Counted from the first letter of the stretch, positions 19,028 through 27,838 are shown. The stretch: 64,000 nt of DNA from Corallococcus caeni (GCF_036245865.1 NZ_BTTW01000001.1:1364001-1428000); one strand, 5' to 3'. The notes: a model not told the origin generated them from the letters alone. Program-made: numbers and translations.

Positions 19028-21241
19028 GTGCCGCAGCCTTCCGCCGGCTCCCAATTCGGAAAGTACAAGCTGCTCGAGCGCATCGCGACGGGCGGCATGG
19101 CGGAGATCTACCGCGCGCGGATGACGGCGGTGGCGGGCGTCACGAAGCCGGTGGTCATCAAGAAGATCCTCCCTGGCTACGCGGACGACAGCGCGTTCGT
19201 GTCCATGTTCATCAACGAGGCGCGCATCGCGCTGGGGCTGTCGCACGGCAACATCGCGCAGATCTTCGACTTCGGGGAGGTGGAGGGCGAGTACTTCCTC
19301 GCGATGGAGTGGGTGGACGGCCATCCGCTCTCGCACGTGCTGCGCCGGGCCCGGGAGAAGGGGCTGCCCGCGCTGCCGCCGCCCCTGGCGGTGCTGGTGG
19401 CCATCGACATGCTGCGGGGGCTGGCGTACGCGCACACGCGGCTGGACGACAACGGCCGACCGCTGCACATCGTCCACCGGGACGTGAGCCCGCAGAACGT
19501 GCTCCTCTCCTTCGAGGGGCAGGTGAAGCTGGTGGACTTCGGCATCGCGCGGGCGCGGCTCGCCGGACGCAGCGACACGAACGTGGACGTGGCGAAGGGC
19601 AAGTACGTCTACTTCGCGCCGGAGCAGGCGCGCGGCGAGGCGCTGGACGCGCGCACGGACGTGTTCGCCGCGGGCACGGTCCTCTACGAGATGCTCTGCG
19701 GACGCCGCCCCTTCGAGGGCTCGCTCCAGGACGTGCTGCGCAAGATCGCCCAGGGCGACTTCCCCCGCCCGCGCGAGTGGGTGCCGGGCATCCCGGCCGC
19801 GCTGGAGCGCATCCTGCTCACCGCGATGGCCACGAGCCCGGAGCAGCGCTACGCCACCGCGCAGGCGTTCGCGGAGGCGCTGGCGCGGCAGCTCCACATC
19901 ACCGCGCCGGACGTGTCCGCCAGCGACCTGGGCCACTTCATGGGCTACCTCTTCGAGCCGGAGCTCGTGGAGGCCGGCCGCCCGGTGCAGTTGCCGCGCG
20001 AGTTCGTCGCGCGGGTGGGCCGCTGGAGCGGCATCGCGGAGCCGCCGCCCGTGCCGACGCCGCCGGAGCTGCCCCGCCACGTGCCCGAGCCTCGCGGCGA
20101 ACCCCGGGGTGACCTGACGACGCAGCCCCTGCCCCCGCAGGCGATGCCGCCGGCACCGCCGCCCGCGTGGCACCGCTCCGTGCGCGGCTGGGCGATGCGC
20201 GGCGCGCCGGTGGTGGTGGCCGCGCTGGTGGCCACCTGGCTGGGCCTGGTGATGGGCGGCTCCAACACGTTCGCGGTGGAGCTCAGCTCCTCCCCCGCGG
20301 GCGCCACCATCCGCGTGGACGGCCGGATGCTGCGGGAGACGACGCCCACGCTCGTCACCCAGTTGCCGTCGGACCGCGAGCACGTGCTGGAGGTGCTGCT
20401 GCCGGGCATGTTGCCCTTCAGCCAGCGCGTGCACGCCGAGCGCGGCACCACGCTGGCGGTCCACGCGCGGCTCACGCCGAAGCATCCGGCCCTGGCGCGC
20501 GCCCCGCCCCGAGCGGGCCCGGGCGACGTGCCCCCCTTCTTCGCGCGCTACTCCTCGGGAGGCCCGTTCGCGCTCAGCGCGGTCGCGCACGCCCTGCGCG
20601 TGCCCCCGACCCAGGCGGCGCGCATGCGGTTGGATCCTTCCCGCGCCTACGGCCTGCGCGTGGAGGGCCGCGTGTCGGTGGGAGGGCCGCTGCCGGTGGC
20701 GCAGGCGGTCTACTTCCTGGAGGGCGGCACGGCCCTGGCCGCGCGCGACAGCTTCGGCCTGGTGGGCGCGGACGAGGTGCTGGTGCGCGACGCCTCCGTC
20801 CTCTACGTGTTCCTCTGGGACGACCGCCCCGACGACAACCGCGGCGCCCTCCAGGTGCACGTGCGCGAACAGGCGAGCGGCGCCATCACCACCCTGCTTT
20901 TGGACGCGCGCCGGCACGCCGTCTCGCTGTCGCCCCTGGACGGCTTCACGCTCCGGGAGCTGGACCCGTCCACCACCTACCGCGTCGTCGTGCGCGCGGC
21001 GCAGGAACCGGCGCGCACGCGGGGCTTTGGCGGCGGAGAGGTGGGCGCCGTGCTCGCGCTGCACGGCGCGGGACCGTCTCCGGCCACGGCGCCGGGCACG
21101 CTGGAGGTGCTGGAGGTCAACCAGCCCACGGTGCTGCGCGGCGCGAGCTGGCTGCGGCTCGCGTTCCCGGACGACGACGTGAACGACAACGCCGGCGGCC
21201 TCACGCTGGAGGTGACGCCGGTGGCGCCGCTGCACCAGTAG
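19028..21241 (+). CDS. Transmembrane serine/threonine protein kinase with PEGA domain
   Basis: 737 aa, GTG start. The cytoplasmic Hanks-type kinase domain (about 10-285) has the Gly-loop ERIATGGMAEIY, the VVIKK lysine, HRDVSPQN catalytic loop with Asp near 152, DFG with Asp near 170, and YFAPEQARGE. VSPQN in place of the common LKPEN/IKPSN is typical of myxobacterial kinases. A Pro-rich linker leads to one membrane helix (about 395-414), then a PEGA-type domain (SSSPAGATIRVDG) and a roughly 230-residue C-terminal region outside the cytoplasm with no family I recognise. Substrate and signal are unknown. It is a single gene in its own transcription unit. Confidence 0.93.
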   Translation: MPQPSAGSQFGKYKLLERIATGGMAEIYRARMTAVAGVTKPVVIKKILPGYADDSAFVSMFINEARIALGLSHGNIAQIFDFGEVEGEYFLAMEWVDGHPLSHVLRRAREKGLPALPPPLAVLVAIDMLRGLAYAHTRLDDNGRPLHIVHRDVSPQNVLLSFEGQVKLVDFGIARARLAGRSDTNVDVAKGKYVYFAPEQARGEALDARTDVFAAGTVLYEMLCGRRPFEGSLQDVLRKIAQGDFPRPREWVPGIPAALERILLTAMATSPEQRYATAQAFAEALARQLHITAPDVSASDLGHFMGYLFEPELVEAGRPVQLPREFVARVGRWSGIAEPPPVPTPPELPRHVPEPRGEPRGDLTTQPLPPQAMPPAPPPAWHRSVRGWAMRGAPVVVAALVATWLGLVMGGSNTFAVELSSSPAGATIRVDGRMLRETTPTLVTQLPSDREHVLEVLLPGMLPFSQRVHAERGTTLAVHARLTPKHPALARAPPRAGPGDVPPFFARYSSGGPFALSAVAHALRVPPTQAARMRLDPSRAYGLRVEGRVSVGGPLPVAQAVYFLEGGTALAARDSFGLVGADEVLVRDASVLYVFLWDDRPDDNRGALQVHVREQASGAITTLLLDARRHAVSLSPLDGFTLRELDPSTTYRVVVRAAQEPARTRGFGGGEVGAVLALHGAGPSPATAPGTLEVLEVNQPTVLRGASWLRLAFPDDDVNDNAGGLTLEVTPVAPLHQ

Positions 21242-21256
21242 CGCGCGCGACGGGCC

Positions 21257-21282
21257 GCTACAGGGCGCCGCCAGCCTGTAGC
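21257..21282 (+). terminator. Stem-loop after the Ser/Thr kinase gene
   Basis: GCTACAGG (21257-21264) pairs with CCTGTAGC (21275-21282) across a 10-nt loop, starting 15 nt after the kinase stop. It is followed by CGAAAAATT rather than a T-run on the plus strand, so termination efficiency is uncertain. Confidence 0.4.
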
Positions 21283-21338
21283 CGAAAAATTGATCATCCG
21301 GGACGCGCCCCTACCCTGGGCCGCCACGGAGGACGCTC

Positions 21339-21554
21339 ATGAAGAAGCTGCTGGCGGTGCTGGGCTTGGGGATCGCGGTGATGGCCACGGTGGGACTTTC
21401 CACCCGCGTGGACGCGCGGCCCGGAAGCACGGCGGACGAGGGGCCGACCGATGCCCAGATCGACGCTGTCCTGGACGCGCAGGCTCACGAGGTCATGGCC
21501 CGGCTGCTGGAAGCGCAGCGCAATGCCGACCGGATGACAATGCTTCCCCGGTAA
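21339..21554 (+). CDS. Small exported protein
   Basis: 71 aa. ATG 21339 has GGAGG about 6 nt upstream, a strong ribosome binding site. Residues 1-26 form a classic signal peptide (KK, hydrophobic core, VDA-R cleavage region). The mature part is only about 45 residues, acidic then amphipathic (DAQIDAVLDAQAHEVMARLLEAQ), with no cysteine and no family I recognise. It sits between the Ser/Thr kinase and carD, with 78 nt before the carD start. Confidence 0.75.
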   Translation: MKKLLAVLGLGIAVMATVGLSTRVDARPGSTADEGPTDAQIDAVLDAQAHEVMARLLEAQRNADRMTMLPR

Positions 21555-21632
21555 TCTCGTGGCATCCGGCGGGGCACGGTGCTACGACCGGGCGCTCGCT
21601 TCAGTGCTCATCCACCCGCTCACGAGGGGGCC

Positions 21633-22598
21633 ATGCCAGAAGGGTCCGCTGCACTCCAGCTCCAGGTTGGAGACCGGGTCGTCTACCCCAACCAGGGGGT
21701 CTGTCGCGTCGCCGCCATCGATGTGAAAGAGGTGGCCGGACAGAGCCTCACCTTCGTCACCATGCGCCGCGAGGAAGACGGCGCGGTCGTGATGGTGCCG
21801 CAGGGAAAAATCATCTCCATCGGCGTGCGCAAGGTCGCCAGCCCGGCGGACGTGGAGGAGATCTACGCGTTCCTCCGCTCGGACAGCGACAAGGCGGACC
21901 TGGACTGGAAGCAGCGCGCGCGCACCAACCTGGACCGCATGACCCAGGGCGGCATCCTGGGGCTGGCGGAGGTCGTCAAGGGCCTCCAGGTCCTGAGCGA
22001 GCTGCGGCCGCTGCCCACCAAGGAGCGCGAGCTCTACGACAACGCCCGGCACCTGCTGGTGTCGGAGGTCGCCGCCGCGCTGGGCACCGCCGAGGCCAAC
22101 GCCGAGGACTCCATCGACATCGTCCTCTTCCCGCCCGGGAAGGAGCGTCCCAAGCGCACCGCCGCGGAGTTCGCGCGGCCCGGTGGCGACGAGGACGACA
22201 TGGACCTCGACGGCGACCTCATGGGTCTGGAGGGCGGAGAGCTGGACCTGCCCTCGGACGAGGAGCCGCAGGCCGAGTCCGAATCCGAGGAGGAGACCTC
22301 CGAGGAGGGTGGCGAGGAGGAAGGCGGCGAGGAAGGGGCCGAGGACGCCCCCAAGAAGCGCGGCCGTCCGCCCAAGGCCAAGCCGGCCGAAGGCGCCGAA
22401 CCCGCCGCTCCGAAGAAGCGCGGCCGTCCGCCCAAGCCGAAGCCCGAGGTGACGGCGGAGAGCGCTGAACCCGCCGCTCCCAAGAAGCGCGGCCGTCCGC
22501 CCAAGGCCAAGCCGCCGGAGGGCGCCGCGCCCGCGGAGCCCGCCGCCCCGAAGAAGCGCGGCCGTCCGCCCAAGGCGAAGCCCGCCGAGGACGAGTGA
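21633..22598 (+). CDS. carD: HMGA-like transcription factor CarD
   Basis: Global regulator of myxobacterial light-induced carotenogenesis and development, acting with CarG and ECF sigma-dependent promoters. 321 aa from ATG 21633, close to the 316-aa M. xanthus protein as I know it. The N-terminal CarD_N domain, which binds RNA polymerase beta (about 8-165), contains VGDRVVYPNQGVCRV, TFVTMRREEDGAVVMVP and WKQRARTNLDRM. An acidic Glu/Asp stretch (about 185-238) follows, then four AT-hook repeats KKRGRPPKxKP between about 240 and 318, as in eukaryotic HMGA. carG follows 91 nt downstream, the known gene order. Confidence 0.97.
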   Translation: MPEGSAALQLQVGDRVVYPNQGVCRVAAIDVKEVAGQSLTFVTMRREEDGAVVMVPQGKIISIGVRKVASPADVEEIYAFLRSDSDKADLDWKQRARTNLDRMTQGGILGLAEVVKGLQVLSELRPLPTKERELYDNARHLLVSEVAAALGTAEANAEDSIDIVLFPPGKERPKRTAAEFARPGGDEDDMDLDGDLMGLEGGELDLPSDEEPQAESESEEETSEEGGEEEGGEEGAEDAPKKRGRPPKAKPAEGAEPAAPKKRGRPPKPKPEVTAESAEPAAPKKRGRPPKAKPPEGAAPAEPAAPKKRGRPPKAKPAEDE

Positions 22599-22689
22599 AC
22601 CGCAGGACTCCACGGCCCTCCGGCCGCCCGCGTCGCGCCCCAAGCGCGCGCCCGGCACCGCGAGGGCCCTCCCGCCGAGGTGACGCCCC

Positions 22690-23202
22690 GTGATTCGCGT
22701 CGTGACGCTGGACCCCTTCGACGACAAGCAGCTCGCCAAGTTCAACCGCACGCTCTACACGGCCTTCGGCGTGGGCAGCGAGCACAGCGGCTCCGCGGAA
22801 GTCCCCGCGGGCATGTCCGAGCCCCTGGACGCGGAGAAGCTGCTGGATGAGGTGAAGGGCATCCGGGCCTACAAGGACGACAAGGTGCTGCTGCTCACCT
22901 CGCGCAAGCTGAAGGACCGGGACCTGCCCAGCGGCAAGGCGCCCACGTCCGGCTTCGCGCGGTACGGCAAGGACCGGGCGGTGCTCTCCATCGCGCCGTT
23001 CAAGGACCTGGAGAAGGACTTCAAGCCCATCGCGCGCCACGCGCTGCACCAGCTGGGCACGCTCTGGGAGCTGCACCACTGCCTGGATCCGCGCTGCTCG
23101 ATGTACCCACCCTGGACGCCGTCCTTCAACCAGGGCGACCACATCTTCTGCACCTTCTGCCGCGAAAAGAGCGAGCAGAAGATCCGTCTTGCCAAGTCCT
23201 AA
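22690..23202 (+). CDS. carG: CarG, zinc-binding partner of CarD
   Basis: 170 aa, GTG start, the size and position of M. xanthus CarG, which binds CarD but not DNA. The C-terminal part carries an archaemetzincin-like metal region: RHALHQLG where metalloproteases have HExxHxxG, then LHHCLDPRCSMY (C-x4-C-x-M) and CTFC (C-x2-C). The first His and catalytic Glu positions of HExxH read Arg and His here, so it should bind zinc structurally but not be a protease. It acts in the CarD-CarG complex at CarD-dependent promoters. It overlaps the next gene by 14 nt if that gene uses its TTG start. Confidence 0.93.
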   Translation: MIRVVTLDPFDDKQLAKFNRTLYTAFGVGSEHSGSAEVPAGMSEPLDAEKLLDEVKGIRAYKDDKVLLLTSRKLKDRDLPSGKAPTSGFARYGKDRAVLSIAPFKDLEKDFKPIARHALHQLGTLWELHHCLDPRCSMYPPWTPSFNQGDHIFCTFCREKSEQKIRLAKS

Positions 23203-24139
23203 GGCCCTGCGCGCCCTGCCCCTGGTGGAACTGGGGGCGCTGCTGCTCGTCGCGCTGCTGTGCCTCGTCTTCCAGCTGAGGCTTCCGGGCCGGCTGCCCA
23301 CGGACGCGGACGAGCGCGCCATGGCGGACGTGCTGGCCCGCGACGCGCGGCCCGGGGACGCGGTGCTGCTGTTCCCCTGGTGGACCGAGCGCGCCCGCCT
23401 CTTCGTGCCTCCCTCCGTGCCCGTGTACGGGTGGCTGGAGTCGGACGGCGCGGACCTGAGCGCGCACCCGCGCATCTGGGTGCTGGGCCAGCCGGAGCTG
23501 CCCCGCTCGGACCCCGCCGCGTTCGACGCGGCCTTCCTCCCCGGACGCAAGGCGCTGGGCCCGGAGTCGCGCCTGGGCCCGCTGTCGCTGCGCCTCTACG
23601 AGAACGGCCGCTACCGCCCCCGCCACTGGGTGGCGAGCGAGTCCGCGAGCGCGGCGCGCGTGTACCTGGAGCAGCCGGATGGCTCGCGCCGCGACTGCCC
23701 CTTCGACGGGCGGGCGCACCGCTGCCCCGGCCCGCCGCACCTGTACGTCGCGCCGGAGTGGCACGAGATCTTCTACGAGCCCCGGCACTGCCTGTGGATG
23801 CACGCGCCGGGAGGGCCGCAGCGGCTGGTGGCGGAGTTCTCCAACGTGCCGTCCGGCATGGGCCTGCGGCTGGAGGGCGGCATCATCTTCGAGTTCGCGC
23901 ACTCCAAGGACCCGCGCCTCTCCACCGCGCACCTGGGCGTGGATGACGCGGCCACGGGCGAGCGGCTGCTGGACGTGCCCATCCCCCCGGGCCGCGAGGG
24001 CGTGCAGAAGGCGGAGGTGGTGCTGCCGCCCGGGCCGCCGCGCACGGTGAAGGTCTGGGTGCAGGCGGACAACGCGGAGTCGCGGCAGGTGTGCCTGGAC
24101 GTGATGGCGCTGGAGCCCGCGGTGGGGGTGAAGCCATGA
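23189..24139 (+). CDS. Membrane-anchored protein of unknown function
   Basis: 316 aa from a TTG at 23189 that overlaps the end of carG by 14 nt; this start includes the whole N-terminal membrane helix (about 13-32), whereas the GTG at 23225 would start just before it. The rest is predicted periplasmic and contains a dolichyl-mannosyltransferase-neighbour style region (RPGDAVLLFPWW, then PRIWVLGQPELP). Its stop overlaps the start of the GT39-like gene as ATGA, so the two are translated together and probably act in the same glycan process. The family is not recognised and the start is uncertain. Confidence 0.8.
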   Translation: MPSPKALRALPLVELGALLLVALLCLVFQLRLPGRLPTDADERAMADVLARDARPGDAVLLFPWWTERARLFVPPSVPVYGWLESDGADLSAHPRIWVLGQPELPRSDPAAFDAAFLPGRKALGPESRLGPLSLRLYENGRYRPRHWVASESASAARVYLEQPDGSRRDCPFDGRAHRCPGPPHLYVAPEWHEIFYEPRHCLWMHAPGGPQRLVAEFSNVPSGMGLRLEGGIIFEFAHSKDPRLSTAHLGVDDAATGERLLDVPIPPGREGVQKAEVVLPPGPPRTVKVWVQADNAESRQVCLDVMALEPAVGVKP

Positions 24140-26010
24140 CGACTCCGGTGACGGCTCCGGATTCGCTCCAGCTGACGGGGCGCCCCGCCACGCGCGAGGA
24201 GAAGCTCACGGCCCTGGCGCTGTGGGTGCTGGCGTTCGCGGCGCTGTGGAGCACGGAAGCGGCGGTGGGCTTCACGCGCGACGAGAGCGTCTACTTCGCC
24301 GCGGCGGAGGGCTATTCGCAGTGGTTCCGGCTGCTCCTGCACTCGCCCGCGCAGGCGTTCACGGACAGCGCCATCGTGCGCGCGTGGGACTACAACCACG
24401 AGCACCCGGCGCTGATGAAGACGCTGTTCGGGTTGAGCCACCTGCTCTTCCACGACACGCTGGGCGTGATGCGCGACGCGACGGCGTTCCGGCTGCCCGC
24501 GTTCGCGATGGCGGCGCTGGTGCCCGCGCTGTGCTTCCTGCTGGGCAGCGCGCTGTACGGCCGCACCGCGGGGTGGTTCGCCGCCCTCTCCTTCCTGCTG
24601 GTGCCCCGCCAGTACTTCAACGCGGAGCTGGCGTGCTTCGACATGCCGGTGGCCGCGATGTGGCTGCTCGTCGTGTACTGCTTCTGGCGCGCGCTGGAGA
24701 GCACCCGCTGGGGCATCGCGTGCGGGGTGGCGTTCGGCCTGGCCATCGCCACGAAGCACAACGCCCTCTTCATGCCGTTCGTGCTGTCACCGTTCGCGCT
24801 GTGGCGCGCGTGGCGGGCGAGCGAAGGCAACCCTGAGGCCCGCGTGCGGCTGGGCCGCTTCGTGGGGCTGTTCGCGGCGGTGGCGGTGCTCTACGGCCTG
24901 CTCGTCGTGTTCCTGGGCGGGCCGGCCGCGTTCCAGAAGAAGTTCCTGCTCCTGAGCCCGCACACGCTGTTCTTCGTGGGGCTCGCGGTGGGCAGCGGGG
25001 TGCTGCTGCGGGACCTGAGGCACGTGAGCCTGCCGGTGACGCGCGCGCTGGTGCCGCTGGCGGCGATGGCGGTGCTGGGCCCCGTCCTCTTCTACCTGCA
25101 CTGGCCCTACCTGTGGCACGCGCCGGTGGACCGCACCGCGTGGTACCTGGCCTTCCACGCCACGCACAACCACTACGCCTGGTTCTACCTGGGCACGCTG
25201 ATGCGCGGGCCGCCCTTCCCGCTCACCTACGTCGTCGTGAAGACGGCGCTCACGGTGCCTGGCAGTCTCTTCGCGCCCATGGTGACGGGCTTCCTCGCGC
25301 TCGTGGGGCGGGCGCTGCTCAGCCTGGGCGCCCGTACGCGCGAGTGGGTGCGGATGCCCACGGCGTCAGAGGCGCTGGTGGGCGTCAACGCGGTGACGTC
25401 CATCCTCATCATCAGCCACCCGCAGGTGCCGCACTTCGGCGGCGTGAAGCACTGGTTCCCGTCCATGCCCTTCCTGGGCATCCTCGCGGGCGCGGCGGTG
25501 GCGCGCGGGTGCTTCGCGCTGTGGGAGGTGCTGAAGGCGCGGCGGCCGTCGGTGTCACCGCTCGCCGTGACGGTGCCGGTGTTCGCGCTGCTGCTGGTGC
25601 CCGCGCTGATTGCGCTGGTGCGCGTGTTCCCGTACGGCACGGCCGCGTACTCGGAGCTGGCGGGCGGGCTGCCGGGCGCGGCGACGCTGGGGATGCAACG
25701 CCAGTTCTGGTCCAGCCACGTCACCGGCGTGCTGCCGTGGATCAACGAACACGCGAAGCCGGGCGCGCGCATCTACCTGCACGAGGTGAACGGCTTCTCG
25801 TTCCGCGACTACCAGCGCAACGGGATGCTGCGCGAGGACGTGCGGCCGGTGAACAGCCCGTTCGACGCGGACATCGTCGCGTACCAGTACCACCAGGAGT
25901 TCCGCGAGCACGAGTTCCTCACGTGGCAGGCCTTCGGCACGCGCACGCCCGTCACCGGGCTGTACCTGGACGAAACGCCGCAGGTCATCGTCTACCAGCG
26001 CCCGGAGTAG
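24136..26010 (+). CDS. GT39/ArnT-like membrane glycosyltransferase
   Basis: 624 aa from ATG 24136, coupled to the preceding gene by ATGA. About ten or more membrane helices. The first extracytoplasmic loop has GFTRDESVYFAAAEGY with the Asp-Glu pair typical of GT-C/PMT-family enzymes that use lipid-linked sugars; WDYNHEHPALMKTLFGLSHLL and PRQYFNAELACFDMPVA are further family-like motifs. It ends in a soluble periplasmic domain of about 100 residues. Acceptor (protein, lipid A or other lipid) and sugar cannot be told from the sequence. Confidence 0.85.
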   Translation: MTTPVTAPDSLQLTGRPATREEKLTALALWVLAFAALWSTEAAVGFTRDESVYFAAAEGYSQWFRLLLHSPAQAFTDSAIVRAWDYNHEHPALMKTLFGLSHLLFHDTLGVMRDATAFRLPAFAMAALVPALCFLLGSALYGRTAGWFAALSFLLVPRQYFNAELACFDMPVAAMWLLVVYCFWRALESTRWGIACGVAFGLAIATKHNALFMPFVLSPFALWRAWRASEGNPEARVRLGRFVGLFAAVAVLYGLLVVFLGGPAAFQKKFLLLSPHTLFFVGLAVGSGVLLRDLRHVSLPVTRALVPLAAMAVLGPVLFYLHWPYLWHAPVDRTAWYLAFHATHNHYAWFYLGTLMRGPPFPLTYVVVKTALTVPGSLFAPMVTGFLALVGRALLSLGARTREWVRMPTASEALVGVNAVTSILIISHPQVPHFGGVKHWFPSMPFLGILAGAAVARGCFALWEVLKARRPSVSPLAVTVPVFALLLVPALIALVRVFPYGTAAYSELAGGLPGAATLGMQRQFWSSHVTGVLPWINEHAKPGARIYLHEVNGFSFRDYQRNGMLREDVRPVNSPFDADIVAYQYHQEFREHEFLTWQAFGTRTPVTGLYLDETPQVIVYQRPE

Positions 26011-26158
26011 TCCCGGCCCGGGATGACGCAGCAGGCCATGTGTACGACCGTTCACTCGGCGGCCTCATGGGCAGGCTTGAAGACCGGACAGGACTGAAAG
26101 GCATGGCGCCGGGGTAGGCTCGCGGTGTCGGCCATTCCACCTTCCCGGGGAGGAACAC

Positions 26159-26731
26159 ATGACGCGCTGGACGGGCTTGCTGACGGTGATGGTGCTGGGT
26201 GCGGGCCTGGTGGGCTGCACCGACGCGACGCCACCCGCGAAGGTGGCACGGGCGCAGGTGAAGCGGACGGGCCCCGCGACGATGGAGATCATCCCCGTCG
26301 AGGGACAGCTCCCCTACTGCATGCTCTTCACGATGTCGGAGAAGGGCGTCATCCGGCAGCTGACGCTCACGCGGGAGAACCGCTCCATCCGCTGCGACCC
26401 GAACCGCCCCGTCGCCAACACCAGCTTCCGGGTGCCGGTGCAGGAGGGGAAGGTGCGCGTCTACATCTTCTTCTCCGACGAGCGCGTGCCGGCGGGCTCC
26501 GTGGCGCAGCAGCTCTACGACCTGCGCGACCGCGAGCGCGTCACCGCCATGGACCTGCGGCTGCCGGGGCGCATCTTCGTGGAGACGCTGGAGTTCACGC
26601 CGGAGACGGGCGAGCCGGAAGCCACGGGCGTCGTCGTGGGCGCGGGCGGCGTGGTGACGTCCGATGGCGGCACGGCCCCGGATGCGGGCACGGGCACGGG
26701 CACGCTGTCCGTGGAGCCCGCGGCCAACTGA
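26159..26731 (+). CDS. Predicted lipoprotein, copy 1 of a tandem pair
   Basis: 190 aa, ATG with GGGGAGGAACAC just upstream. Signal peptide with lipobox LVGC near residue 20. The mature domain (about 30-150) is a compact beta-rich region with two cysteines (PYCMLF and IRCDPN) that could form a disulphide, followed by a low-complexity Gly/Thr/Asp tail. No family recognised. About 75-80% identical by eye over the core to the next gene. Convergent with nothing close; 148 nt after the glycosyltransferase gene. Confidence 0.85.
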   Translation: MTRWTGLLTVMVLGAGLVGCTDATPPAKVARAQVKRTGPATMEIIPVEGQLPYCMLFTMSEKGVIRQLTLTRENRSIRCDPNRPVANTSFRVPVQEGKVRVYIFFSDERVPAGSVAQQLYDLRDRERVTAMDLRLPGRIFVETLEFTPETGEPEATGVVVGAGGVVTSDGGTAPDAGTGTGTLSVEPAAN

Positions 26732-26808
26732 CCTCCAGACGAAGCCGCTTTTCTGTAGGGAAGGCTCTCGGTATCGGCCACCATTCGACCATCCCGGGGG
26801 AGAAACAC

Positions 26809-27357
26809 GTGACGCGCTGGACGGGCTTGCTGACAGTGATGGCGCTGGGTGCGAGCGTCGTGAGCTGTGACAGCGCGCAGCCGCCCGCGAAGGTGACGCG
26901 CGCGCGGGTGAAGCGGACCGGCCCCGCGACGATGGAGGTCATCCCCGTCGAGGGACAGCTCCCCTACTGCCTGCTCTTCACGACGTCCGAGAAGGGCGTC
27001 ATCCGGCAGCTCACGCTCACGCGGGAGAAGCGCTCCATCCGCTGCGACGCGAACAAGCCCATCGCCGACACCCGCTTCCGCGTGCCCGTGCAGGAGGGGA
27101 AGGTGCGCGTCTATGTCTTCTTCTCGGATGAGCCCGTGCCAGCGGGCTGGGTGGCGCAGCAGCTCTATGAGTTGCGCGACCGCGAGCGCATTACCGCCAT
27201 GGACCTGCGGCTGCCGGGGCGCATCTCCGTGGAGACGCTGGAGTTCACACCGGAGAAGAGCCCGCGGGAAGCAACGGGCGTCGCGGTGGCGTCCGACGGC
27301 GGCGCCGCTCCAGACGCGGGCGCCCGCGCGCTGTCCGCGAAGTCCACGTCCCACTGA
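26809..27357 (+). CDS. Predicted lipoprotein, copy 2 of a tandem pair
   Basis: 182 aa from GTG 26809, the position equivalent to the ATG of copy 1. Lipobox VVSC near residue 20. The core repeats copy 1 closely: VEGQLPYC, TTSEKGVIRQLTLTRE, IRCDANKP, RVPVQEGKVRVYVFFSDE, ITAMDLRLPGRISVETLEFTPE. Both cysteines of copy 1 are conserved. The tail differs. Function unknown; the pair suggests dosage or divergence for a surface or periplasmic role. The following hairpin probably ends its transcript. Confidence 0.85.
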   Translation: MTRWTGLLTVMALGASVVSCDSAQPPAKVTRARVKRTGPATMEVIPVEGQLPYCLLFTTSEKGVIRQLTLTREKRSIRCDANKPIADTRFRVPVQEGKVRVYVFFSDEPVPAGWVAQQLYELRDRERITAMDLRLPGRISVETLEFTPEKSPREATGVAVASDGGAAPDAGARALSAKSTSH

Positions 27358-27374
27358 CCTCCAGACGCGAAGAA

Positions 27375-27401
27375 GCCCGAGGGTGATGTCCACCCCCGGG
27401 C
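27375..27401. terminator. Bidirectional terminator-like hairpin
   Basis: GCCCGAGGGTG (27375-27385) pairs with CACCCCCGGGC (27391-27401), 11 positions with one mismatch and a 5-nt loop, between the convergent lipoprotein copy 2 and the ERER-repeat gene. No long T-run, as is usual in this G+C range. Confidence 0.6.
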
Positions 27402-27430
27402 CTCCGTGCTGCTTCAGGCGGTGACGCGGA

Positions 27431-27838
27431 CTAGTTCAGCCAGCCACCGTTGTACGTCGGGGCCCGGTCACGCCGCGCCAGCCGCTCGCGCTCCAGCCGG
27501 GCCAGCCGCGCCCGCTCCTGCCGCTCACGCTCCATGCGGGCCAGCCGTTCGCGCTCCTGCCGCTCGCGCTCCAGCTTCGCCAGCCGCTCGCGCTCCCTGC
27601 GCTCCCGCTCCTGCCGCTCGCGCTCCAGCCGGGCCTGACGCTCGCGCTCCTGCCGCATCCGCTCCTGCCGTTCGCGCTCCAGCCGCGCCTGACGCTCGCG
27701 CTCCTGCCGCTCGCGCTCCATGCGGCGCTGGTCCTGGCGGCTCACGAGGGGGGTGGCGACGTGGAAGTCCGCCGCCATCACCGGGGAGCTCGCGACGAGC
27801 GCCACAGCCACCACCATCTTCTTGAGCATCGCCTTCAT
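27431..27838 (-). CDS. Exported Glu/Arg-rich coiled-coil protein
   Basis: 135 aa from ATG 27838 (an ATG nine nt further in is an alternative). Residues 1-23 are a clear signal peptide ending in SPVMAAD. From about residue 36 to 127 the protein is a run of short Arg/Glu repeats of the form RERQERERQARLE, which should form one long charged helix; the C-terminus is PTYNGGWLN. The minus strand was chosen over the Pro/Ala-rich plus-strand frame because only it has a signal peptide and a start/stop fitting the hairpin. No known function; perhaps a periplasmic spacer or envelope-binding rod. Confidence 0.75.
   Translation of the reverse strand: MKAMLKKMVVAVALVASSPVMAADFHVATPLVSRQDQRRMERERQERERQARLERERQERMRQERERQARLERERQERERRERERLAKLERERQERERLARMERERQERARLARLERERLARRDRAPTYNGGWLN

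Larger units (their letters stand above)
26117..27357 (+). repeat. Tandem gene duplication (two lipoprotein genes with upstream DNA)
   Basis: Two adjacent copies: unit 1 about 26117-26731 and unit 2 about 26767-27357. Similarity begins upstream of the start codons (TCGGCCA then ATTC and CCCGGGG elements, then a ribosome binding site and ACACRTGACGCGCTGGACGG) and continues through the coding regions, diverging in the Ala/Thr/Gly-rich tails. This indicates a duplication that carried the leader along with the gene. Confidence 0.85.

Noticed and set aside
27470-27735. Repeated CGCTCGCGCTCC-type DNA as a possible repeat array
   Set aside because: It encodes in-frame Arg/Glu repeats of an exported protein on the minus strand; unit length and sequence vary with codons.
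27406-27825. Pro/Ala-rich plus-strand frame
   Set aside because: No ribosome binding site or signal, and it overlaps the minus-strand gene that has a clear signal peptide.
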